Assembly (NCBI RefSeq): GCF_014202905.1
Contig: NZ_JACHHY010000001.1
Location: 1-64,000, forward strand
Source: Chitinivorax tropicus
GTDB taxonomy: Bacteria > Pseudomonadota > Gammaproteobacteria > Burkholderiales > SCOH01
Direction of reading: 5' to 3'
DNA length: 64,000 bases
Notes under the pieces: model-generated
What the model was told of the DNA's origin: nothing
Databases searched by the model: none
What the model saw: the letters and a program-made list of their open reading frames with translations, nothing else
Position numbers and translations under genes: made by a program
Shown: positions 57,470 through 64,000 of the stretch, in pieces
Position numbering within the stretch: position 1 is the first letter of the stretch
Layout: each line of letters begins with the position of its first letter

Positions 57470-58398
57470 ATCGCTTGCGACCTATCGTCTACAGCCTGTG
57501 TGCCATGGGTGCAATTGCGCTGGCTGTAGAACTGACTGGCTGTGCCGAATCCCAGGCTGGCAAACAGCCCACCACGACCGCCACGGCGTCCCCTTGGGCG
57601 GCTATTGCCAAAGGCCGCATCAGCATCGAGGGTGGTGTGATCAACATTGCCGCTCCACGGCCAGGCATTGTCCAGGCGGTGCTGGTGGAGGAAGGCACAG
57701 AGGTCAAGGCTGGCGCGGTGTTGGCTCGTATCGATGATCGTGAGTCCCAGCTCGCTTTGAGGATCAAAGAGCAGGAACGCGACGAAGCGCGCGCCACCCT
57801 GGCCCTGTTGACCCTGCGGCAGCAGATTGCCCAGCGCGAGTGGAAACGTATCGCCAGCTTGCCGGATGACGAGGTGGTGTCCAATCAGGATCGTGACAAC
57901 GCCAAAGACCAGCTGACGCTGGCCAATGCTGAGGTCACCAGGCAGCAGGCCACCGTTGCCGCCGCTGAAGCCCAAGTGTCGGCAGGTCGGTTGGAGGTGG
58001 AGCAACACGTCGTCAAGGCACCGCTGGATGGCCGCATCATCCGGCGTCAGGCCAAACCGGGTGATGGTGCTTCGACCTTGAATGTCACGCCGCTGTTCAT
58101 GTTTGCGCCACATGGCCCTCGCATCGTCCGTGCCGATCTGGAAGAGCGCTTTGTCAGGTCGGTGGCCTCTGGGCAATCTGCCGAGGTGGTGTTGGAGGCG
58201 GATGAGAGCAAGGTCTACAAAGCCAAGGTGCTGCGGTTGGGCGAGGTTTTCGGCAGCCGACCAGAAAATGATGACCCGACCGAGAAACAGGACGTGCGGG
58301 TGATCGAGTGTGTGCTGTCGCTGGATGCACCCGAGTTGAAAATCGGCCAACGGGTGGTGGTCAAGATCGCGCATCCGACCACATCGGGGCGATCATGA
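57466..58398 (+). CDS. DevB/HlyD-like membrane fusion lipoprotein
   Basis: The 310-residue protein has a hydrophobic leader with a lipobox (LTGC near residue 25). Biotinyl-lipoyl-like halves (about 60-90 and 180-200) flank a coiled-coil hairpin (about 90-170), and a beta-barrel part ends the chain. This is the periplasmic adaptor of a tripartite pump, linking the ABC permease to the TolC-type channel encoded next. Both ends overlap neighbouring genes by ATGA, so the components are made in step. Confidence 0.88.
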   Translation: MNRLRPIVYSLCAMGAIALAVELTGCAESQAGKQPTTTATASPWAAIAKGRISIEGGVINIAAPRPGIVQAVLVEEGTEVKAGAVLARIDDRESQLALRIKEQERDEARATLALLTLRQQIAQREWKRIASLPDDEVVSNQDRDNAKDQLTLANAEVTRQQATVAAAEAQVSAGRLEVEQHVVKAPLDGRIIRRQAKPGDGASTLNVTPLFMFAPHGPRIVRADLEERFVRSVASGQSAEVVLEADESKVYKAKVLRLGEVFGSRPENDDPTEKQDVRVIECVLSLDAPELKIGQRVVVKIAHPTTSGRS

Positions 58399-59837
58399 AA
58401 CACTGGGCGCCCATTGCTCTTTGCGGCATGGTGTTGGGTTGTAACCAGATGACCCCACCGCAACCGCTGCCCACGTTGCCGGATCAATTCCTTCAGCCGG
58501 TGCAAGGCACCATGCCCGATGCCAACCCCTGGCGCATGCTTGGTGACCCGGCCCTCAGCCAATGGATCGAGCAGGTGCAATCCAGCAATACCGAGCTACA
58601 AGCCGGGCTGGCGCGACTGGACGCCGCCAAGGCCGAGCTGGCCGGTATCTCGGCGGCACAATATCCCACCCTCGATTGGGAGCACAGTGTCGAGCGCCGC
58701 AAACAGTCGAAATACGACCTGGGTGAAACCATCGAAGACCCCAAGAACCCCAACAATCGCCATGCATCACAACTGGTTTTCGGGTACGAACTGGATCTGC
58801 GTGGCAAGATCCGTGCTGCAATACGCGCCGGGGAGGCCGAGCAACGTGCCAACCGATTCGATCTGCAGGCGCTGCGCCTGAGCCTGGCCCGACAGACCGC
58901 CGATCTATGGCTGATGCGTGCGGAGCTGTCGTCAATGGCACGTAACATCGCCACACAACGCGCCTTGCTGGCCGAACGTCAGCAAGTGCTGCAGCGCAAA
59001 CGTCAGGTGGGTTTGCTGGCTGCAGACCCATTACGCGACGAGGCTCGCCAGCTGGACGAGCTGGACTTGCAAGCGCTACACATAGAGCAGCAACGTCTGC
59101 GCGCCGAGCGCAGCCTGTGCCAATTGGCCGCCCAATCACACGCCGGTTGCAAGCTGCCCGTCGGTCGGGCCATGGCAGACATGGCTATCCCCAGCATCGG
59201 TACCAGCGTACCCGCCGCATTGCTACAACGCCGCCCGGACCTTGCTGCTGCCCAGGCACGTTATGACGCAGCCCGGGCCCGCATCGACGAGGCCGAGGCT
59301 GCCCGCTGGCCCGCACTGACCCTTGCCGGTGTGTTGGGTGTCAGCGCCGGCAATTGGGCTGGCCTGCGGCGGGATAATGCCAAAAACTGGTCGCTGATGC
59401 CCCAGATTGCCGCACCTTTGTTTGATGCGGGACGCCGCCGCGCGGAGGTCGATCAGGCCAGATCGCTGGCGGGCGCGAGCTACGCACAATGGCACGGCGC
59501 CATCATCAACGCAGTCAATGAGGTGGAGGATGCAGCCCAGACCATGACCTGGGCCACCGACACTGTTCACCGTCGCCAGTCACTCTGGCAATTGGCCGAT
59601 AAGCAATGGAAAGCAGCGCAGACCAGCCGTCGTGCAGGGCTCAATGACGGCTTGCAAGTCCGGCAGGCCCAGCTCGCCTTGCTCACAGCGGAACAGGCGC
59701 AATTGACGGCCCGCCGTGAGCAATTGCAAGCCAGCGTCGCCCTGATTGCCGCGCTGGGTGGTGGCTGGGTGGCCGAGCCCGTCGATCAGGCCACATCTAC
59801 GACATCAGACCTTGCTACCAGGGTTTCCAGCCGATGA
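58395..59837 (+). CDS. TolC/NodT-family outer membrane efflux lipoprotein
   Basis: The 480-residue protein has a lipoprotein signal (VLGC near residue 16) and the two repeated OEP halves of TolC-like channels with long helical regions. DPALSQWIEQV at the front and RRPDLAAAQARYDAARA in the middle are typical of NodT-type channels. It provides the outer membrane exit for the DevABC-like pump. It overlaps its neighbours by ATGA at both ends. The longer in-frame start lies inside the previous gene and is rejected. Confidence 0.9.
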   Translation: MKHWAPIALCGMVLGCNQMTPPQPLPTLPDQFLQPVQGTMPDANPWRMLGDPALSQWIEQVQSSNTELQAGLARLDAAKAELAGISAAQYPTLDWEHSVERRKQSKYDLGETIEDPKNPNNRHASQLVFGYELDLRGKIRAAIRAGEAEQRANRFDLQALRLSLARQTADLWLMRAELSSMARNIATQRALLAERQQVLQRKRQVGLLAADPLRDEARQLDELDLQALHIEQQRLRAERSLCQLAAQSHAGCKLPVGRAMADMAIPSIGTSVPAALLQRRPDLAAAQARYDAARARIDEAEAARWPALTLAGVLGVSAGNWAGLRRDNAKNWSLMPQIAAPLFDAGRRRAEVDQARSLAGASYAQWHGAIINAVNEVEDAAQTMTWATDTVHRRQSLWQLADKQWKAAQTSRRAGLNDGLQVRQAQLALLTAEQAQLTARREQLQASVALIAALGGGWVAEPVDQATSTTSDLATRVSSR

Positions 59838-60562
59838 CTCAAATGACCATGAGCCCTGTTCGCCCAGAACTGGCGTTGTATTGCCTGCCTCCACTTCCCT
59901 CGCCACTATCGCTGGTGGTGCGCCGATACAAGATCGACACCGGCGCATTGCAGCAATTGACCGAGCCGGATCAACCCCTGCCCGCACAATTGGATCGGGC
60001 CGTGTTGAAGCGACAGATCGAGTTCGCTGCAGGCCGCTGGTGTGCGCTACGGGCATTGCGTCAACGTGGTTATGGTGGCCCGGCCAGCATTCCCATCGGG
60101 CGGGATCGCGCACCCTGCTGGCCAATGGGCTATGTTGGCTCCATCAGCCACAGCAAAGGGTTGGCGGTCGCCATCGCTGGGGAGCGGCAGCACTTCATGG
60201 GAGTGGGAATCGACATCGAGCGCCCGGTGGCCATGGATACCTTGCGCTTGATCGCCCACCAGATTGCCACCCAGGCCGAGCTGGCCATCGGGCTGCAAAA
60301 AGGCTTGGCCTATGAGACATGGGCAACCCTGGTCTTCTCGGCCAAGGAAAGTCTGTTCAAGGCTCTGTACCCCACTGTCGGGCACTATTTTGATTTTCTG
60401 GAGGCCAGTGTCTCTCTCCTTGACACCCGCTCCGGGCACATCTACCTGAAACTGTTGCAGACGCTATCCAGCCATCACATTGTCGGCCATGCCTATCGGG
60501 TCGATTACGCCATCGGTAATGAATACTTGGTCACGCGGTGTGTGATTGACCGGCTGATCTAG
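59834..60562 (+). CDS. Sfp/EntD-type 4'-phosphopantetheinyl transferase
   Basis: The 242-residue enzyme has the two PPTase signatures: GIDIE (125-129) with Mg-binding Asp127 and Glu129, and FSAKESLFK (168-176), plus the upstream SISHSKG segment. It transfers the phosphopantetheine arm of CoA to the conserved Ser of carrier domains. The window encodes eight such domains: six PCPs, the PKS ACP and the PfaA-like ACP. It is the last gene of the exporter operon (ATGA overlap), tying activation of the assembly line to export. EntD-like length and motifs suggest broad carrier specificity. Confidence 0.92.
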   Translation: MTQMTMSPVRPELALYCLPPLPSPLSLVVRRYKIDTGALQQLTEPDQPLPAQLDRAVLKRQIEFAAGRWCALRALRQRGYGGPASIPIGRDRAPCWPMGYVGSISHSKGLAVAIAGERQHFMGVGIDIERPVAMDTLRLIAHQIATQAELAIGLQKGLAYETWATLVFSAKESLFKALYPTVGHYFDFLEASVSLLDTRSGHIYLKLLQTLSSHHIVGHAYRVDYAIGNEYLVTRCVIDRLI

Positions 60563-60600
60563 GCTTGGCTGGCATGGCCACTATCCTGCACTGGATCGAC

Positions 60601-60621
60601 AATGAAGATCTCCCCTTCATT
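60601..60621. terminator. Hairpin between convergent genes
   Basis: AATGAAG and CTTCATT form a 7-bp stem with a seven-base loop, overlapping the stop codon of the minus-strand kinase gene and lying after the PPTase gene. It may end both transcripts weakly. Confidence 0.35.
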
Positions 60622-61993
60622 CAAAAGGCAGTCGGATATCCACACCCAACCCACGTCCGCCCAGCCCATCAGTCAGCAACAGTGTACCGCCATGCAGCTC
60701 CACCACCCGCTTGACGATGGCCAGTCCCAGCCCACTACCGGTCGCGGGTGAATCTGGCAACCTCACAAAACGTTTCAATACGTTCTCTCGCCACGCAGCC
60801 GGGATGCCGGGCCCGTCGTCCGCAATCATCAATCGCCAACAGGCGAATCCAGCTTCCACCTCGACCTGTATGCTGGCACCGTCCGGGCAATAGCGGATGG
60901 CATTGTCCAGTAGATTGTCCAGCAGGCTCTCCAGCGCATGTACATCCCCCTGGCATGAGGCGGCCTGCACCCCCTCGTAACCCAGCTCCATCTCATGAGC
61001 CAAGGCATGCGGTACATGGCGGGCCACAGCGGCCCTGGCCAGTTTGGCCAGATCGACCGGCTCGCGTTTCAAACCTGCTGACTCCGCATCCAGCCTGGAC
61101 AGGGTGAGCAGTTTACCTACCAGGGTGGCGCTGCGCTCGATGCTGGACTCCAGCTGTTGTACCAGCGCCTGCCGCCGTGATGGGTCATGAGTCTGCGCCA
61201 GCAGGTGGACCTGTGCACCAAGTGCCGCCAGAGGCGTGCGTAATTCATGCGCCGCATCAGCGAAAAAGCGCTGCTCTCCCGCCCGGAAGGTGGCAAGACG
61301 GGACAGCAGATCGTTGACAGATTGAAAGACCGGCTTCAGTTCGCGGTACTCGGCTTCGGAGTAGATCAGGGGCGCGGTGGTCTGCGGGTCGCGCTCGGTA
61401 ATGGCCCTGGCGAGGTTACGCAACGGCTGTAGCGCACGCCCAAAGCCGATCTTCAGCATCAACATGATCACTGGCAATGCCAGCATCAACGGTAGCAGAA
61501 AGAAGATCAGGATTTCTGTCAAAGCGCGCTGGACAAAGCTTCGCGCCACGGCAACCTGCACCGTGATGTGCTGGTCATCACTCAGCACCCTGACGGTACG
61601 CCAGCGCTCGACATTCATCGCATCCGCACCAGGCGCGGGTTCCGCCAGATCGGGCCAGTTAGCGGTCTCGGACACCACTTCTCCCTCCACCTTGCGCACC
61701 CGATACGCGAACTCCTGCTCCTTCAATGGTGAATCGGTATAGGCCCGGCTGAATTGCCGGATCTGTTGGTCCACGACATGCGAGCGCTCAGGCTCTTTGA
61801 AATCAACACTATAGAGGGTGGCAAGCGTATCAGCCAGGCTGCGCAGATCGCGGTCGAAATAGCCAGAGCCCACCCGGGTCACTTCCCAATAGAACCAAGC
61901 CAGCAGTAGCGACCAGATCAACAGGATGGCGGACAGGCTGGTCCACAACAAGCGGCGGAACAGTGAACGGCGGGCCGCAGCGGGCGTCAACAT
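60617..61993 (-). CDS. Sensor histidine kinase (QseC/PmrB-like)
   Basis: The 458-residue kinase has two membrane helices (about 15-35 and 163-187) around a periplasmic sensor domain of about 125 residues. A HAMP region, a HisKA domain with the phospho-acceptor His in FFADAAHELRTPL near residue 253, and an HATPase domain (N-box LLDNLLDNAIRY, G-box DDGPGIP, GSGLGLAIV) follow. It starts ten bases after its response regulator. QseC/PmrB-type kinases often sense cations or cationic antimicrobials, so sensing the polyamine product is conceivable, but there is no direct evidence. Confidence 0.88.
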   Translation of the reverse strand: MLTPAAARRSLFRRLLWTSLSAILLIWSLLLAWFYWEVTRVGSGYFDRDLRSLADTLATLYSVDFKEPERSHVVDQQIRQFSRAYTDSPLKEQEFAYRVRKVEGEVVSETANWPDLAEPAPGADAMNVERWRTVRVLSDDQHITVQVAVARSFVQRALTEILIFFLLPLMLALPVIMLMLKIGFGRALQPLRNLARAITERDPQTTAPLIYSEAEYRELKPVFQSVNDLLSRLATFRAGEQRFFADAAHELRTPLAALGAQVHLLAQTHDPSRRQALVQQLESSIERSATLVGKLLTLSRLDAESAGLKREPVDLAKLARAAVARHVPHALAHEMELGYEGVQAASCQGDVHALESLLDNLLDNAIRYCPDGASIQVEVEAGFACWRLMIADDGPGIPAAWRENVLKRFVRLPDSPATGSGLGLAIVKRVVELHGGTLLLTDGLGGRGLGVDIRLPFE

Positions 61994-62003
61994 GGCCGCA
62001 CGC

Positions 62004-62651
62004 TCAGGCCCTGGGCATCAGGTAGCCTACACCGCGCACGGTCTTGACCCATTCGCTACCGAGTTTGCGGCGCAGGTTGTGGACATGGACTTCCAGCGCG
62101 TTGTCCGACTCGCAATGCAGGTAATCGACGAGATACTCGCGATTGACCACCTTGCCAGCTTTCCGAACCAGCTCGAACAACAGGGAGAACTCTGAAGGTG
62201 ACAGATTGATGGCCTGATCGGCCAGAGATACATCGTGAGTATCGGTATTGATGGCAAGCGGCCCGATCTGCCAAAGGGTGGATACGAACCCTGCACTGCG
62301 CCGGGTGACGGCTTGTAGCCGCACCAACAGCTCGGGGATGGCAAAAGGTTTGACGAGGAAATCATCTGCGCCATCCCGCAGCCCCGCCAGCCGGGTTTCC
62401 AGCCCATCGCGTGCTGTCAACACAATGATCGGCAGCGTCTTGCCCTGTTGCCGTAATCCTTGCAACAGCTCCCCACCCTCACCATCCGGCAGCCCCAGAT
62501 CCAGCAGCAATGCATCTGGCGGGGTCGTTGACAGGAAAGTTCTCGCTTCCTTGAGGCGCCTCACCCAGACTACGCGCCAGCCGGCCTGCTGCAGCGCCTG
62601 GCTGAGTGCTTCGCCCAAGGCCAGATCATCTTCCACCAACAGTACATTCAT
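62004..62651 (-). CDS. OmpR-family response regulator (QseB/PmrA-like)
   Basis: The 215-residue protein has a receiver domain with acidic pair Glu7/Asp8/Asp9, phospho-acceptor Asp51 (ALLLDLGLPDG), and Lys in VKPF, followed by a winged-helix DNA-binding domain ending in VRGVGYLM. It pairs with the histidine kinase ten bases downstream. Targets are unknown; outer membrane or lipid A change genes are common for this subgroup. It is transcribed away from the NarL-type genes upstream, separated by about 200 bases without a clear gene. Confidence 0.9.
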   Translation of the reverse strand: MNVLLVEDDLALGEALSQALQQAGWRVVWVRRLKEARTFLSTTPPDALLLDLGLPDGEGGELLQGLRQQGKTLPIIVLTARDGLETRLAGLRDGADDFLVKPFAIPELLVRLQAVTRRSAGFVSTLWQIGPLAINTDTHDVSLADQAINLSPSEFSLLFELVRKAGKVVNREYLVDYLHCESDNALEVHVHNLRRKLGSEWVKTVRGVGYLMPRA

Positions 62652-62853
62652 CTGACTGCACCTTTTGATTCCGTCGATAACGTGTCACATGCAAGAGCCG
62701 CTATCGTAGCCGGTTGCCGGGCAATTGAACATTGAATTCACCTGGCCGATGCACAGAAAACCACGCTACGCAGGGGTGAGCGACAGTAGGGGCTGGCAAA
62801 TCAAATCTTTAGGGAGTGAGCGGGCCAACAGGGCATCTCGCAGCCAAGTCGGA

Positions 62854-63486
62854 TCAGCGTGTCTTGATGCCCTCACGCCAAGCATACACCGCCGCTTGCG
62901 TGCGATCTGACAGCTCCAATTTCTCAAGGATATGACTCACATGGTTTTTGACGGTCTTCTCGCTCAGACCCAGCTGGCTGGCAATCAGGGCATTGCTCAG
63001 GCCATCCGCGATCAGTTGCAGCACTTCGGTTTCGCGCTCGGTCAGCGTCGGGCCGTGGGGCTCGGTCGATTGCCTCATTGCCCTTATGACGGCACCGGCG
63101 ATCTTCGGATGCAACGCCGCTTCTCCTCTCGCCGTGCTTTCAATGGCCCGGACCAGCTCGTCAGGCGAGGCTCGTTTCAGCCAATAGGACAATGCCCCCG
63201 CCTGCATGGCTTCCAGCAAGTATTCTTCACCCTCGTGGCTGGTCAGCAACATGACTTTCGATTGCGGGCTGGCGCGGCGGATCTCACGTGTGGCCTGGAC
63301 GCCATTGCACCCTGGCAGTAACAGATCCATCAGCACCACATCAGGCCGGGTGGTCGCGGCGAGCGAAATCGCCCGTTCGGCATGATCGACCGCCCCGACC
63401 AGACGAAAAGTGCCCTGCGCATCCAGAACTGCGGCAATGCCATAGCGTACTACTGCATGGTCATCGCAGATCAGCACGGATATCAT
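62854..63486 (-). CDS. NarL/FixJ-family response regulator
   Basis: The 210-residue protein has a receiver domain (acidic pocket CDDH, phospho-acceptor Asp54 in VLMDLLLPG) and a LuxR-type HTH (LTEREVLQLIADGLSNALIA...VKNHVSHIL) at the C-terminus. ATG 63486 is chosen; an adjacent in-frame GTG is possible. It overlaps the end of the kinase gene upstream, so the two form a two-component pair. The signal and target genes are unknown. Confidence 0.88.
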   Translation of the reverse strand: MISVLICDDHAVVRYGIAAVLDAQGTFRLVGAVDHAERAISLAATTRPDVVLMDLLLPGCNGVQATREIRRASPQSKVMLLTSHEGEEYLLEAMQAGALSYWLKRASPDELVRAIESTARGEAALHPKIAGAVIRAMRQSTEPHGPTLTERETEVLQLIADGLSNALIASQLGLSEKTVKNHVSHILEKLELSDRTQAAVYAWREGIKTR

Positions 63487-64000
63487 CACTCGACTCCTCT
63501 TCCATGGCAGTCATTTGGCAACGCAAGATGATCTGTGTACCTGCTGGGTCGCTGTGAATGATCAACTTTCCTGCTGGCAGGGCCGCTGCACGTTCCTGCA
63601 TATGTTGCAAACCCAGGCCATTGGCGATGCTCGCGGGGTCAAAGCCACAGCCATCATCTTCTATCTGTAGCTCCAATCCCGCCCGATCGACATGGGTTCG
63701 TATCCAGACCTGTTGAGCAAAAGCATGACGGCTGACATTGGCCAATGCTTCATTGACGATCCGGGCGAGATGGTGGGTGATCTCCGCTGGCAGAAAGCGG
63801 TCACCCACCATGATCAGCTGAATATCCAAATGCGCACGCCAAGGGCGTGCCACCTCCTCCAGGGCGCTCTTCAGCCGTTGGTGGCCGACTGGGACGGTAC
63901 GGATACGATCCAGCAGACGGGACAGATCGAGCTGCACCGCTTCATTCAGCTGCTGTGCATCAGACAATAGCGCCTTGGTGCGGGCCCCGTCATGGGTGAC
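63461..64000 (-). CDS. NarX/DegS-type histidine kinase, C-terminal part (continues past window)
   Basis: The visible C-terminal 170-odd residues include a HATPase domain (ARIVNEALANVSRHA N-box, IEDDGCGFDP and GLGLQHMQERA) typical of HisKA_3 kinases. A likely phospho-acceptor His in THDGART falls in the last codons of the window, read in the same frame. A TTG start at 63967 is not credible, because the frame stays open to the window edge. It overlaps the NarL-type regulator gene by about 25 bases. The sensor part lies outside. Confidence 0.8.
   Translation of the reverse strand, partial: VTHDGARTKALLSDAQQLNEAVQLDLSRLLDRIRTVPVGHQRLKSALEEVARPWRAHLDIQLIMVGDRFLPAEITHHLARIVNEALANVSRHAFAQQVWIRTHVDRAGLELQIEDDGCGFDPASIANGLGLQHMQERAAALPAGKLIIHSDPAGTQIILRCQMTAMEEESSDDIRADLR

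Overview
The window looks like the chromosome of a Gram-negative proteobacterium, most likely a betaproteobacterium. It encodes an outer membrane MipA/OmpV-type protein, a TolC-type channel, lipoprotein signals and QseBC- and NarXL-like two-component systems. The genus cannot be fixed from the sequence alone. No tRNA, rRNA or CRISPR array was seen.

Layout. (1) 1-4.1 kb is a small accessory region: the end of an IS3-family element, an orphan protein, a KfrA-type DNA-binding coiled-coil protein with a palindromic operator, an SRAP (YedK/HMCES-type) protein and two small hypothetical genes. (2) 4.2-54.5 kb is a 50-kb train of genes, all on the minus strand, forming one hybrid biosynthetic cluster. 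It reads from high to low coordinates: membrane protein; PfaA-like KS-AT-ACP-KR-DH; PfaC-like KS-CLF-DH-DH; PfaD-like enoyl reductase fused to a PLP aminotransferase; SDR ketoreductase; thioester reductase; unknown protein; nitrilase-family amidase; two NRPSs (A-PCP-C-A-PCP-C-A-PCP-E-C-A-PCP and C-A-PCP-C-A-PCP); a one-module PKS (KS-AT-KR-ACP); a stand-alone condensation protein; an ABC exporter (ATPase and permease); a divergent MbtH-like protein; a lipoprotein Ntn-hydrolase acylase; and a MipA/OmpV outer membrane protein. (3) 54.5-55.6 kb is an AT-rich divergent control region. (4) 55.6-60.6 kb, plus strand, is an ATGA-coupled operon: DevC-, DevA- and DevB-like exporter parts, an outer membrane channel and an Sfp-type phosphopantetheinyl transferase. 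(5) 60.6-64 kb holds two two-component systems.

Working model (inference from architecture). The PUFA-type synthase, aminotransferase and thioester reductase build a long polyamine or amino-alcohol. The NRPSs make a hexapeptide predicted as X - Phe-like - D-Asn - Asn - Thr - Val/Ile-like. The PKS adds one malonyl unit and its KR reduces it. The stand-alone condensation protein joins the peptide-polyketide to the polyamine, since neither NRPS nor the PKS ends in a thioesterase. The ABC transporter exports the product and the exported acylase may trim it. The layout closely matches the zeamine (Serratia/Dickeya) and fabclavine (Xenorhabdus) antibiotic families as I recall them, so the class is known. 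The organism, the peptide code and several details here may be new: the ER-aminotransferase fusion, the single ACP, the degenerate MbtH, the Ntn-type acylase, and a strong RNA hairpin in every gap above 100 bases within the train.
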